Shown here piece after piece: positions 39,744 through 48,440 of a stretch of DNA of 64,000 bases. The position numbers and the translations under genes are program-made. The notes beneath the pieces are model-generated. The model was given only the letters and a program-made list of their open reading frames with translations. It was not told where the DNA came from and made no database searches. Source of the DNA: JAVJSF01 sp040219555. Its GTDB lineage: Bacteria > Actinomycetota > Thermoleophilia > Miltoncostaeales > Miltoncostaeaceae. The DNA lies in contig JAVJSF010000010.1 of NCBI GenBank assembly GCA_040219555.1, positions 62,001 to 126,000 on the forward strand, written 5' to 3'. Within the stretch, counting starts at the first letter, position 1. The number at the start of each line of letters is the position of its first letter.

Positions 39744-41156
39744 ATGAAGCCGGTGCCGCGCCCATCGGCGCGCCGGCCGGCCCTCGCGGCGCTCGCCGTA
39801 CCGTTCCTGCTCCTCCTCGCCGCCTGCGGTGGCGGGGAGGACGGGGAGGGCGCGACGGGCAGGTGTGAGAGCCCGGACGGTTTCTCCTTGGTGCCGCCCG
39901 AGGGCTGGGTCGCATCGGGGAGCGACGACGCGCCGTGCTCGCGGTTCCATCCCGCGGGCGCCGACGAGGGCGATGGCGATAGCGACCGCCCGGCCTCCAT
40001 CGCGGCGTACATCGAGAGCGAGCCCTTCGCCCACGTGGCGGGGCCGCCGCCCGGCGGGACCGGGCGTGCGACGACCGCCATCGACGGTTTGCAGGCCGTG
40101 CGCATCGCCGGCCCTGCGGCCGGCGATGCGGGTGAGAGGACCGCCCGCTACGCCATCGACCTCGGCCCCGTGCAACCGGGGAGCGCCCGCACGCTCGTCC
40201 TCGACGCGGTCGCCGGCGCCGGGGCGACGCGCGCCGAGGCCGTACGCGCGCTCGATGCCACGGCGCGCAGCCTCGACGCGCCCCGTGGCGGCGACGGCCG
40301 TGAGGACGTCGTGGCACGCGTCGGCGGCGCCGGCGGCTACCGCGTGATCGCGGAGGGCCGCGACGCGCAGGTGTGTCTGAGGATCCCGCCGCGCGGCGAG
40401 CCCCGTTGCGCCCGTACCCCCGCCTCGGGCGGGGTCGCCACCGTGGCGTTCGGCGAGCCGGGGGGCCGGCCGCTGGGCGGGGTCACCGGCCCGCGCGTGG
40501 CCGAGGTCGTCGTCGGCTTCGGCGGCGGCACCACGCGCACCCTCCCGGTGCCGGTGGACGGCGCGGATGCCGGCGCCTTCGCGGCCGACGTCCGTGTGTC
40601 GGACGTCGAGGACCTCATCCTGATCGACCGGGAGGGAGAGGTGATCGGTCGCGAGCGGCCCGGGCGACCCGGCCATCCGGGGCCTCCCGATCCGGTCGGC
40701 CCGGGAGTCACCGGACCCGTCGAGGAGGGCGGGTTCCCGGCCACCGGGCCGACCGCGCTGCTGCGCGAGGTGCGGCTGGGCGGCCACGACGGGTTCGACC
40801 GCATCGTCCTCGAGTTCGAGGGCGATGCCACCCCTTCGTACCGGATCTCCTATCTCGATCCGCCGGTGCGCCAGGACGGCAACGGCAACCGCGTCACGGT
40901 CGACGGTTCCGCGTACCTCGAGATCCGGCTCTCGCCGGCGAGCGGCGTCGATCTGCTGGACGACGATGCCCGGCGCACCTACACGGGCCCGGACCGGCTC
41001 GACCCCGATGGCGCCTCCGTCGTCCGGGAACTCGTGCGGACCGGCGACTTCGAGGCCCAGCTCGCCTGGGTGGCCGGCGTCCGCGGGGAGCGGCCGTTCG
41101 CCGCGACGCTCCTCGAGGACCCGGCCCGGGTCGTGGTCGACGTCTTCGCCGACTGA
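39744..41156 (+). CDS. lipoprotein with C-terminal AMIN-like domain
   Basis: 470 residues. Lipobox LLLLAACGGG puts the lipidated Cys near residue 28. The region about 35-190 contains a PsbP/LpqN-like start (SPDGFSLVPPEGW). A Gly/Pro-rich linker with RPGRPGHPGPPDP (about 305-330) leads to a C-terminal domain LREVRLGGHDGFDRIVLEFE, RISYLDPPVRQD and AYLEIRLSPASG, the AMIN-like domain of actinobacterial lipoproteins, thought to bind cell-wall polymers. Likely anchored on the outer face of the membrane. Confidence 0.75.
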   Translation: MKPVPRPSARRPALAALAVPFLLLLAACGGGEDGEGATGRCESPDGFSLVPPEGWVASGSDDAPCSRFHPAGADEGDGDSDRPASIAAYIESEPFAHVAGPPPGGTGRATTAIDGLQAVRIAGPAAGDAGERTARYAIDLGPVQPGSARTLVLDAVAGAGATRAEAVRALDATARSLDAPRGGDGREDVVARVGGAGGYRVIAEGRDAQVCLRIPPRGEPRCARTPASGGVATVAFGEPGGRPLGGVTGPRVAEVVVGFGGGTTRTLPVPVDGADAGAFAADVRVSDVEDLILIDREGEVIGRERPGRPGHPGPPDPVGPGVTGPVEEGGFPATGPTALLREVRLGGHDGFDRIVLEFEGDATPSYRISYLDPPVRQDGNGNRVTVDGSAYLEIRLSPASGVDLLDDDARRTYTGPDRLDPDGASVVRELVRTGDFEAQLAWVAGVRGERPFAATLLEDPARVVVDVFAD

Positions 41157-41160
41157 CCAA

Positions 41161-41184
41161 TCGCCGCACGGGGGTCGGCGGCGA
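41161..41184 (+). terminator. weak hairpin after the lipoprotein gene
   Basis: TCGCCGC (41161-41167) pairs with GCGGCGA (41178-41184) across a 10-base loop. The rest of the gap to 41327 has no recognisable gene. Confidence 0.4.
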
Positions 41185-41327
41185 CATGGAGCGGACCCGG
41201 CGTCGGCTCGTGCCCATAGCCTCTGGCGGCGGTCCAGGCCGTGTGCCCCGCGTGGGCGCAGGGCCGGCCCGCAGACGACAGGCGCTCTACCGGGACGGCC
41301 ACGCCGGGCCCGAGGCGGAGGATCTTC

Positions 41328-41594
41328 GTGCGTGAGGCCAACATGGTCGTGGCGGCGGTGCTGGTGCTCAACATCGCCGTCGCCCTGTGGCGGGTCGCGC
41401 GCGGCCCCACCGCCGCCGACCGCATGCAGGCCGGACTCCTGTTCGGCAGCGTCGGCGTCGCCGTGCTGCTGGTGCTCGCCCAGGCCGCCGACCGGCCCGC
41501 CCTGCGCGATGTGGCGCTGGTCTTCGCCCTGCTGGCGGGCGTGGTGACGGTGGCCTTCGTGCGGCGCGACGGGGCGGGGGACGAGCAGGGGTGA
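41328..41594 (+). CDS. mrpF: Mrp antiporter subunit F
   Basis: 88 residues from GTG 41328, GGAGGA seven bases upstream. Three short membrane helices: VVAAVLVLNIAVALWRVARGP, MQAGLLFGSVGVAVLLVLAQ, and ALRDVALVFALLAGVVTVAF. The RVARGPTAADRM stretch after the first helix is the MrpF/MnhF signature. First gene of the operon; its stop overlaps the next GTG. Confidence 0.9.
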   Translation: MREANMVVAAVLVLNIAVALWRVARGPTAADRMQAGLLFGSVGVAVLLVLAQAADRPALRDVALVFALLAGVVTVAFVRRDGAGDEQG

Positions 41595-41887
41595 GCGATG
41601 CCGTCTCGATCATCGGCCTCGTCCTCACCGCGCTGGGGGCGCTGTTCTTCCTGGCCGGCACCGTCGGCATGGTGCGGTTTCCCGACGCCCTCACCCGGCT
41701 GCACGCGCTTGCCAAGGCCGACAACCTGGGCCTCGGCTTCGTGGTGGTGGGGCTGGCGGTCCAGGCCGGTTCGGCGGCGGTCGCCCTGAAGCTGCTGATC
41801 GTGTGGGGGCTGGCGCTGGTGGCCGGCGCCACGAGCGCCTTCCTCATCGCCGACGTGGTGCGCCGTGGCGGGAGGTCCGATGGCTGA
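41591..41887 (+). CDS. mrpG: Mrp antiporter subunit G
   Basis: 98 residues from GTG 41591, with GTGA overlap to mrpF. Three helices and the hallmark GMVRFPDALTRLHALAKADN of MrpG/MnhG. Part of the small-subunit module that supports the large antiporter subunits in the membrane. Confidence 0.93.
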   Translation: MSDAVSIIGLVLTALGALFFLAGTVGMVRFPDALTRLHALAKADNLGLGFVVVGLAVQAGSAAVALKLLIVWGLALVAGATSAFLIADVVRRGGRSDG

Positions 41888-42161
41888 GCCCCTGCTGGAC
41901 ATCGCCCTGGCGCTGCTGGTGCTGGGTATCGGATGGCGCTGCCTGGCCGAGCCCGACCTGTTCACCGCCTCGGTCACCTTCATCGCCTTCGGGCTGGTGC
42001 TGGCCCTGGTCTGGGCGCGCCTGGACGCGCCGGACGTGGCCCTGGCCGAGGCGGCGCTCGGCGCCGGCATCACCGGCGTGCTGCTGGTGGACGCCGCGCG
42101 GGAGCTCGGACGCACCCGCCCCGGGCGGGACGAGGAGGAGGGCGACGATCGGGCGCGCTGA
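41880..42161 (+). CDS. MrpA C-terminal-domain protein (MbhD/DUF4040-like)
   Basis: 93 residues from ATG 41880, overlapping mrpG by eight bases. Three helices with LDIALALLVLGIGWRCLAEP and ALAEAALGAGITGVLLVDA. The DVALAEAALGAGI motif is the MbhD domain, which in classic Mrp operons is fused to the end of MrpA. Here it is a separate gene, as in membrane-bound hydrogenase-type clusters. Confidence 0.85.
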   Translation: MAEPLLDIALALLVLGIGWRCLAEPDLFTASVTFIAFGLVLALVWARLDAPDVALAEAALGAGITGVLLVDAARELGRTRPGRDEEEGDDRAR

Positions 42162-42177
42162 GCGGCTGCGCTCCCTG

Positions 42178-42840
42178 GTGGCCGGCGCGGCCTGCGCGGG
42201 TCTCGCCGTCGTGCTGGTGCTCGCGGTGCGCGACCTGCCCGATGAGGCGCCCGGCACCCTGCCCGAGGCCGTGGCCGATCGCGCCGCCGAGACCGGGGCC
42301 ACCAATCCGGTCACCGCCGTGCTGCTGGGCTTCCGGGCGTACGACACCTGGCTGGAGGTGGCCGTCCTGATGGCGGCGGCCATCGGCGTGCTGGCCGTCG
42401 TCGGCGCGCGCGATGTGGCGGGCCGCGCGCCCAGTCCGCACCCCCCGCCACCCCTGCTGGGCTGGATGGCGTCCCTGGTGGTACCCGCCGCGGTACTCGT
42501 GGGGGGCTTCATCCTGTGGCTGGGCAGCAGCGCGCCGGGTGGCGCGTTCCAGGCCGGCTCGGTGCTGGGGGCCGCGCTGCTGCTGGCGTGGCTGGCCGGC
42601 CGCCCCGGGCTGGCCGGAGTGCCGGCGCGCGCGCTCGCGCCGCTCCTGGGCGCCGGCACGGCCGCCTTCCTGGCGACGGCCACGGTGCCGCTGCTGGCGG
42701 GGGACGCCCTGCTGGAGGTACCGGCGGGGGTGGCGCAGGCCCTGGTGATCGCCGTCGAGTCCGCAGTGACGGTCTCGGTGGCGGTGACGCTGCCGCTGGT
42801 GGTCATGGCCGTTCGCGAGCCCGCGGACGCGCCGCGATGA
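42178..42840 (+). CDS. mrpB: MbhE-MnhB fusion subunit of the Mrp antiporter
   Basis: 220 residues if GTG 42178 is used; a strong GGAGGAGGG lies 10-30 bases further up, in front of ACG/ATC codons around 42145, so a non-standard start may give a basic N-terminus. The first part, NPVTAVLLGFRAYDTWLEVAV, is the MbhE domain; from about 95 the MnhB domain follows (SLVVPAAVLVGGFILWLGSS, PGGAFQAGSVLGAALLL). Fusion of the MrpA tail to MrpB. Confidence 0.8.
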   Translation: MAGAACAGLAVVLVLAVRDLPDEAPGTLPEAVADRAAETGATNPVTAVLLGFRAYDTWLEVAVLMAAAIGVLAVVGARDVAGRAPSPHPPPPLLGWMASLVVPAAVLVGGFILWLGSSAPGGAFQAGSVLGAALLLAWLAGRPGLAGVPARALAPLLGAGTAAFLATATVPLLAGDALLEVPAGVAQALVIAVESAVTVSVAVTLPLVVMAVREPADAPR

Positions 42841-43142
42841 GGGCCGCGGGCGACCCATACCTGCTGGTCGGTATCGCCCTCGTGTGCCTGGCGCTGCGCG
42901 CCCTGGTGCTCGCTCCCGGCGCCCTGCGTCGCATCATCGCCCTGAACGTGATGGGCAGCGGCGTCTTCCTGGTGCTGATCGCCGCCGCCGCTCGCGGAGA
43001 GGGGGAGCCCGACCCGGTGCCGCACGCCCTGGTCCTGACCGGGATCGTGGTGGCCGTCGCCACCTCGGCGCTCGCCATCGCCCTCGCGCGACGCCTGCAC
43101 CGCATCGACGAGCGGGACGAGGATGACGGCGGCGGGCGATGA
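42837..43142 (+). CDS. mrpC: Mrp antiporter subunit C
   Basis: 101 residues, ATGA overlap with the preceding gene. NuoK-like three-helix protein: LVGIALVCLALRALVL, ALNVMGSGVFLVLIAAAA and the signature DPVPHALVLTGIVVAVATSA. It has the conserved PHALVLTGIVV motif of MrpC/NuoK. Confidence 0.93.
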   Translation: MRAAGDPYLLVGIALVCLALRALVLAPGALRRIIALNVMGSGVFLVLIAAAARGEGEPDPVPHALVLTGIVVAVATSALAIALARRLHRIDERDEDDGGGR

Positions 43143-44650
43143 GCGCTGCGCTGGCGGGATCGGTGGTGGTGCCCCTGGGTGGAGCGGTCCTGGCGCTGGT
43201 GGGCGGTCGCAGGGCCGCGCCATGGGTCGCCGCCGTCACGGCCGCCGTCTCCCTGGCGCTGGCGGGTGCGCTCGCGCTGCAGGTGTGGCGCGGTGGTGTG
43301 GTCGAACTGGAGGCCGGCGGGTGGAGCGTGCCCCTCGGTATCGCCATGCGGGCGGACGGCCTGGCGGCGGCGATGCTGGTGCTGACCGCGGTGGTCGGTG
43401 CCGCGGTGGGCACCGCGGCCATGTCCGAGTTCGCCGGCGAGCGCGGCCGGTGGGCGCGCGGCGACGGCTTCTGGCCGCTGTGGCTCTTGCTATGGGCCGC
43501 GGTGGCCGCACTGGTGGTCTCGCGCGACGTGTTCAACGTCTACGTGGCGCTCGAGCTCGCCGGTCTCAGCGCCGTCGGCCTGGTGGCGATGGGCGGCGGG
43601 CGGGCGGCGCTGGAGGGTGCGCTGGGCTACCTGCTGGCCGCGTGGCTCGGGGCCACCGCGTACCTGCTGGGGGTGGCGCTGATCTACGCCGAGACCGGCA
43701 CCCTGGACATGGTGGCCATGTCCGGCCGCGTGGGCGACGGCCCGGCGGCGACGGCCGCGCTGGCGCTGATGAGCGTCGGCTTGCTGCTGAAGGCGGCCGT
43801 CGTGCCGCTGCACTTCTGGCTGCCCCGCGCGCACGCCAGCGCCCCGGCGCCGGTGAGCGCCGCCCTCTCGGCGTTGGTCGTGACCGCTGCGATGGTGGTC
43901 CTGGTGCGCCTGTGGTCCGAGGCGATGGCCGGCGCCGTCGGCGCGGCCGCGGCGAACCTGGTGGGGGCGCTCGGCGTCGTCGCCATCGTCTGGGGCTCGC
44001 TGCTGGCCATGCGCCAGCGCAGCCTCAAGATGCTGATCGCGTACTCCACGGTGGGCCAGATGGGGTACCTGCTGCTGCTCATCCCGTTGGCCGCGGCACC
44101 GCTCGCGCGCGGGGGCGCCGGCGACCGCGCCACCGAGGACGCCTGGGTGGGCGGCACCTACTACGCCGTGACCCACGGGGTGGCCAAGGGGGCGATGTTC
44201 CTGGCCGCCGGCTGCCTGATCGCCGCCGCCGGCGGCGACCGCATCGCCGCACTCGGCGGCATGGCCGGTAGGGCGCCCCTCGCCGTGGCGGCGTTCGTCG
44301 TGGGCGGGGTCACCCTGGTCGGGCTGCCGCCCACCGGCGGCTTCGTGGCCAAGTGGTACCTGGTCAGCGGCTCCATCCGCGCCGGCGAGCCCTGGTGGGC
44401 GGTGGCGGTGCTGGCGGGCAGCCTGCTCACCGCGGCGTATCTCCTCGTGGTGGTGCGGGCCCTCATGTACCGGGGCGACCGACCGGGTGAGGACGCGCCC
44501 CCCCGGGAGCCCGGTCGCGTACCCGGAGGCATGCTGGTGGGCGCCGCCGCGCTGGCCCTGGTGTGCCTCGCGCTGGGGCTGCGGCCCCTCGAGGGGATCG
44601 AGCTGCTCGGTGTGGGCATCCCCGCGCCCGCGGGCGGTGGTGGCGGATGA
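43139..44650 (+). CDS. mrpD: Mrp antiporter subunit D (proton-conducting, NuoM/N-like)
   Basis: 503 residues, start overlapping mrpC by four bases. About fourteen helices. Conserved transport residues: Glu in NVYVALELAGLSAVGLVAM, Lys in VGLLLKAAVVPLHFWLPRAH, and the helix-break motif SLKMLIAYSTVGQMGYLLLL; FVAKWYLVSGSI holds a further Lys. Belongs to the antiporter-like subunits related to complex I. Confidence 0.93.
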   Translation: MSAALAGSVVVPLGGAVLALVGGRRAAPWVAAVTAAVSLALAGALALQVWRGGVVELEAGGWSVPLGIAMRADGLAAAMLVLTAVVGAAVGTAAMSEFAGERGRWARGDGFWPLWLLLWAAVAALVVSRDVFNVYVALELAGLSAVGLVAMGGGRAALEGALGYLLAAWLGATAYLLGVALIYAETGTLDMVAMSGRVGDGPAATAALALMSVGLLLKAAVVPLHFWLPRAHASAPAPVSAALSALVVTAAMVVLVRLWSEAMAGAVGAAAANLVGALGVVAIVWGSLLAMRQRSLKMLIAYSTVGQMGYLLLLIPLAAAPLARGGAGDRATEDAWVGGTYYAVTHGVAKGAMFLAAGCLIAAAGGDRIAALGGMAGRAPLAVAAFVVGGVTLVGLPPTGGFVAKWYLVSGSIRAGEPWWAVAVLAGSLLTAAYLLVVVRALMYRGDRPGEDAPPREPGRVPGGMLVGAAALALVCLALGLRPLEGIELLGVGIPAPAGGGGG

Positions 44651-46125
44651 TCCTGCTCGCCGTCCTCGCCACCTCGCTGGTCCCGGCGCTGATCATCTTC
44701 GCGCTGCCCGAGGAGCGCCACGGCCTGCGCACGGCGCTGAACCTGACGGGTGCGGTGCTGAAGGTGGCACTGGTGGGGATCCTCCTGTGGGACCACGCGG
44801 CCGGTCGCGAGCACGAGGTCCGCATCGCGCTCATGCCCGACCTGCCGCTGGTTCTGCGCGTCGACGCGCTCGCGTTGCTGTTCGTGTCGCTGTCGGCGGC
44901 GTTGTGGCTCCTCACCACGATCTACGCGATCGGCTACCTGGAGGGCTCACCGTTCCGCAGTCGCTTCTTCGGCTTCTTCAGCCTGTGCGTCACCGCGACG
45001 GTGGGGATCGCCCTTTCGGGGAACCTGATCACCTTCTTCGTGTTCTACGAGGCCCTGACGCTGGCCACCTACCCGCTGGTGGTGCACCGCGGCACGAGCG
45101 AGGCGCTGGCGGCCGGGCGCGTGTACCTCAACTACACGCTCGGCGGCGGCACGGTGCTCCTGGCCGGCGTGGTCTGGCTCGAGAGCCTGGCCGGGCCGAT
45201 CGAGTTCACGCGCGGCGGCATGCTGGCGCCCATCGCCGACGACCAGCGCGCGGCGGTGGCCGGCGCGTTCGTCCTCATCGTCGCCGGCCTGGCGGTGAAG
45301 GCCGCGATGGTCCCGCTGCACGGATGGCTGGCACGCGCGATGGTGGCCCCGGCGCCGGTGAGCGCGCTGCTGCACGCCGTCGCGGTGGTGAAGGCCGGCG
45401 CCTTCGGGATCATCCGCGTGGTCGACGACGTCTACGGGCGCGACCTGGTGGCCGATCTGGGGCTGCTGACCCCGCTGGCGCTCGCCGCCTGCATCACCAT
45501 CGTCTGGGGGTCGTTGCGCGCCATCGCCCAGGACGACCTGAAGCGCCGCCTGGCCTACTCGACGGTGAGCCAGGTCTCGTACGTGATCCTCGGCGTCGCC
45601 ATCATCGGCCCCATCGCCACCGTCGGCGGGCTGGTGCACCTGGTCCACCAGGGCATCATGAAGATCACCCTCTTCTTCGGCGCGGGCGTGCTGGCCGAGA
45701 CCCTCGGCATCCACCGGGTGAGCCAGATGCGGGGGGTGGGTCGGCGCGCCCCGCTGACGATGGCGGCCTTCACGGTGGCGGCCCTCGGGATGATCGGCGT
45801 CCCGCCGACGGCGGGCTTCATCAGCAAGTGGTATCTCGGCCTGGGGGCGGCCTCGGCCGGGATGGACTGGGCCCTATGGGTGCTGGTACTCAGCGGGGTC
45901 CTCAACGCGATCTACCTGCTCCCGATCGTCTACCTGGCCTGGTTCCGCGAGCCGGTGGGCGACTGGCCGGCCGAGCGCCCGCGCCGGCGGCTCGAGGCGG
46001 CGCCCGCGCTGCTGGTGCCCACGCTCATCACCGGCGTCGTCACCCTGGCCGCGGGCCTCCTGGCCGGAACCGACCTCAGCCCGCTGTCGCTGGCCCAGCA
46101 GGTGGACGGGGACCCATCCCCGTGA
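44647..46125 (+). CDS. proton-conducting antiporter subunit (MrpA N-terminal/NuoL-like)
   Basis: 492 residues from ATG 44647 (ATGA overlap). LITFFVFYEALTLATYPLVV contains the conserved Glu, GLAVKAAMVPLHGWLARAM the Lys, and DDLKRRLAYSTVSQVSYVIL the discontinuous helix. GFISKWYLGLGA follows. This is the second large antiporter subunit and could stand for the NuoL-like part of MrpA, whose tail domains are encoded separately upstream. Confidence 0.88.
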   Translation: MILLAVLATSLVPALIIFALPEERHGLRTALNLTGAVLKVALVGILLWDHAAGREHEVRIALMPDLPLVLRVDALALLFVSLSAALWLLTTIYAIGYLEGSPFRSRFFGFFSLCVTATVGIALSGNLITFFVFYEALTLATYPLVVHRGTSEALAAGRVYLNYTLGGGTVLLAGVVWLESLAGPIEFTRGGMLAPIADDQRAAVAGAFVLIVAGLAVKAAMVPLHGWLARAMVAPAPVSALLHAVAVVKAGAFGIIRVVDDVYGRDLVADLGLLTPLALAACITIVWGSLRAIAQDDLKRRLAYSTVSQVSYVILGVAIIGPIATVGGLVHLVHQGIMKITLFFGAGVLAETLGIHRVSQMRGVGRRAPLTMAAFTVAALGMIGVPPTAGFISKWYLGLGAASAGMDWALWVLVLSGVLNAIYLLPIVYLAWFREPVGDWPAERPRRRLEAAPALLVPTLITGVVTLAAGLLAGTDLSPLSLAQQVDGDPSP

Positions 46126-47756
46126 GGATCCTCGCCGTCTCGCTACCCGCGCCCCTGGCGATCCTCGTGGCCCTGGCCACCGTCGACGGGGTCGATCTGC
46201 CCTGGCTGCTCCTCGGCACCCGCCTCGAGGCCGACGCCACCGGGCAGGTCTTCCTGGCGCTGGCGGCCGTCGTGTGGACCGTGGCTGCGCTCGCGTTGGG
46301 CCCCGTCCTGCGCGACGGCGGGGTGCGCGGGCGGCGCCTCGCCTCGTTCGGTGCCGTTGCCCTGGCGGGCAACCTGGGCGTGGCCGTCGCTCAGGACGCC
46401 GTCTCCTTCTACACCTGCTTCTCGGCGATGAGCCTGGCCACCTACGGCCTGGTCACCGCCCGCGCGGACCGCGCCGGGCGCCGCGCGGGGCGCCTCTACA
46501 TCGCGATGGCCGTCGGAGCCGAGGCCCTGCTGCTGGCGGGCCTGGTGATGGCGGTGCGCTCGGCGGGCACCCTCGATCTGGCCGAGATCCGTGCGGCGGT
46601 GGCCGTCGCGCCCGAGCGCGATCTGCTGGTCGCCCTCCTGCTGGCGGGCTTCGGCGTCAAGGCGGGGATGATCGGTGTACACGCGTGGCTGCCGCGCGCG
46701 TACGCGGCGCCGCCGCTCCCGGTCGCCGCCGTCCTGGCCGGCGCCCTCACAGAGCTCGGGGTGCTGGGCTGGATGCGCACCCTCCCCGCCGGCGAGGCGG
46801 CGCTGTCCGGATGGGGCGCCGGCATGGTGGTGGCCGGCCTGGCCGCGGTGGCCTACGGCCTGGCGGCGGGGGTCACGCGCACCGCCGTCCCGGCCGTGCT
46901 GGCCTACTCGAGCATCGGGCAGATCGGGCTGATGGCCGCCGGTACCGGCACCGCCCTGGCCCGGCCGGACCTGGCGCCGGCGGCCCTCGCCGGCGTGCTG
47001 GTGCTCGTCCTGCACCACGGAATCGTGAAGGCGACGCTGTTCATCGCCATCGGCGTGGTGCCGGTGGCGCGGCCGGGGTGGCCGGCGCGCGCCGCCTGGA
47101 CCGCCTTCGCGGTGGCCGCCCTCGCGCTGGCGGGCGCGCCTGCCAGCGGCGGGGCCGCAGCCAAGGAGGCCCTGAAGACCGCCGGCGCTCCTTGGTGGGG
47201 CGGCGTGGAGTGGGCGCTCGCGCTCTCGGCGCTGGCGAGCGCCCTGCTCATGCTCCGGGCGCTGCACCTCCTGCGGGCCGATCCCGGCCGCGGCGACCAC
47301 CTCGGGGGCCCGGGACCCGCCGCCGCCCTGGCGGCGGCCACCGCGTCCGTCCTCGTCCTGCCCCTCGTGGTGGCCGGATGGGAGCCCTTCGCCCCGGCGG
47401 GCGAGGTGGTCGCGCTCACACGCTCGGGCATCTGGTCCGGCCTGTGGCCGTTGCTCGGCGCCGGTGCGGTGGCCGCTCTGGCATCGCGGGCCGGCCGCGG
47501 ATTGCCGCTGGGGCCGCGCGCGCCCCGGGAGGCACCCCCCGGGGCCGGGCTCGTGGCCCCCGCGCGCCGGGTGGCCCTCTCGGGGGCCCGGGCCGGCGCC
47601 GGGTGGGCCGGGCGCGTGCGGGCGCGGGTGGGCGCGGTCGACCCGGCGCCGCTCGGCCGGGCGCTCGATGCGGCCGAGGCCAGGATCGCGGGGCTCGCGG
47701 CCGGCGCCATCGTTCTGGCCACGCTCGTGGTCGTCCTCGCATGGATCGTCCGATGA
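46122..47756 (+). CDS. third proton-conducting antiporter-like subunit
   Basis: 544 residues from GTG 46122 (GTGA overlap). Same complex I antiporter fold but more diverged: Lys in GFGVKAGMIGVHAWLPRAYA, helix VPAVLAYSSIGQIGLMAAG, KATLFIAIGVV and ASGGAAAKEALKTAG. The Glu helix reads SFYTCFSAMSLATYGLV, where the usual Glu is replaced by Ser/Ala. The C-terminal 100 residues (APREAPPGAG onwards) are Arg/Ala-rich with one more helix. Classic Mrp operons have only two such subunits. Confidence 0.85.
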   Translation: MRILAVSLPAPLAILVALATVDGVDLPWLLLGTRLEADATGQVFLALAAVVWTVAALALGPVLRDGGVRGRRLASFGAVALAGNLGVAVAQDAVSFYTCFSAMSLATYGLVTARADRAGRRAGRLYIAMAVGAEALLLAGLVMAVRSAGTLDLAEIRAAVAVAPERDLLVALLLAGFGVKAGMIGVHAWLPRAYAAPPLPVAAVLAGALTELGVLGWMRTLPAGEAALSGWGAGMVVAGLAAVAYGLAAGVTRTAVPAVLAYSSIGQIGLMAAGTGTALARPDLAPAALAGVLVLVLHHGIVKATLFIAIGVVPVARPGWPARAAWTAFAVAALALAGAPASGGAAAKEALKTAGAPWWGGVEWALALSALASALLMLRALHLLRADPGRGDHLGGPGPAAALAAATASVLVLPLVVAGWEPFAPAGEVVALTRSGIWSGLWPLLGAGAVAALASRAGRGLPLGPRAPREAPPGAGLVAPARRVALSGARAGAGWAGRVRARVGAVDPAPLGRALDAAEARIAGLAAGAIVLATLVVVLAWIVR

Positions 47757-48244
47757 GGCGCCGGCTCGCGATGTCGGCCGCCCTCTGGGCGGTGGCTGCC
47801 GCGGTGGCCTGGTGGGCACTGGCCGAGGGGCGTATGCCGGATGGACCGGGCACGGTGGTCGTCGCGGCGACGCTGATCGCGGCCGTCGTCACCGGTCTCC
47901 GCATGGCGGCGCCGGCGACCTGGGTGCTGCGGCCGGCGGGGCTCGCGCCCTTCGTGGCGTTCTTCGTGGCCCAGTCCGTGGGGGGCGGGGTGGACGTGGC
48001 CCGCCGCGCGCTCTCGCCGCGGGGCGAGAGCGCGCCCGCGATGTTCGACTTCCGCACCGAACTGCCCGCGGGCGCCCCGCGGGCGCTCTTCATCGCGTTC
48101 GTCAGCGTGATGCCCGGCACCCTCGTGGCGGGCGACCTGGGGGACGGGCTGGTGCGCGTCCACGTGATCGACGGCCGGCGCCCGGTGGCGGCGGACCTGC
48201 GGCGGGTCGAGGGCCACATCGATGGCCTCATCCGCCGGGTCTGA
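47753..48244 (+). CDS. mrpE: Mrp antiporter subunit E
   Basis: 163 residues from ATG 47753 (ATGA overlap). Two N-terminal helix pairs followed by a soluble domain; FIAFVSVMPGTLVAGDLGDG and VRVHVIDGRRP are the MrpE/MnhE signature. Last gene of the operon. The 48245-48349 region after it holds no clear terminator. Confidence 0.93.
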   Translation: MRRRLAMSAALWAVAAAVAWWALAEGRMPDGPGTVVVAATLIAAVVTGLRMAAPATWVLRPAGLAPFVAFFVAQSVGGGVDVARRALSPRGESAPAMFDFRTELPAGAPRALFIAFVSVMPGTLVAGDLGDGLVRVHVIDGRRPVAADLRRVEGHIDGLIRRV

Positions 48245-48349
48245 GGGGCGCCGCGGTCTCCGGGAGCCGGCCGGGCGGGGTCCGCGCGGTCGACCGGAAC
48301 CCGGGGGCGTGCCGGCGCTCCCTCTCCGTGAGAGTCTGGGGCGGCAGGA

Positions 48350-48357
48350 CGACCCAC
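48350..48357. promoter_or_regulatory. CGACCCAC half-site upstream of the LuxR-TPR gene
   Basis: The octamer CGACCCAC (48350-48357) is identical to one arm of the inverted repeat at 50089-50106 upstream of the next gene, suggesting that one regulator binds both promoters. Confidence 0.35.
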
Positions 48358-48371
48358 GGAGGGACCGCGCG

Positions 48372-48431
48372 GTGACCGTTCCCATCACCCGCCCAGCCCG
48401 CACGAGCCGCGCGCCGGCGGGCAGCGAGTAG
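48372..48431 (+). CDS. possible 19-residue leader peptide
   Basis: GTG 48372 follows GGAGGG and opens a 19-codon frame ending TAG 48429-48431, nine bases before the LuxR gene. The peptide is VTVPITRPARTSRAPAGSE. It has a good ribosome site, better than that of the downstream ATG, so translational coupling is possible; it could equally be chance. Confidence 0.25.
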   Translation: MTVPITRPARTSRAPAGSE

Positions 48432-48440
48432 GCCGCACCG

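Noticed and set aside
44487..47756. A continuous plus-strand frame of 1089 codons that would fuse two antiporter genes
   Set aside because: The first half is out of frame with the real NuoL-like gene and is low complexity; only the part after GTG 46122 has protein character.
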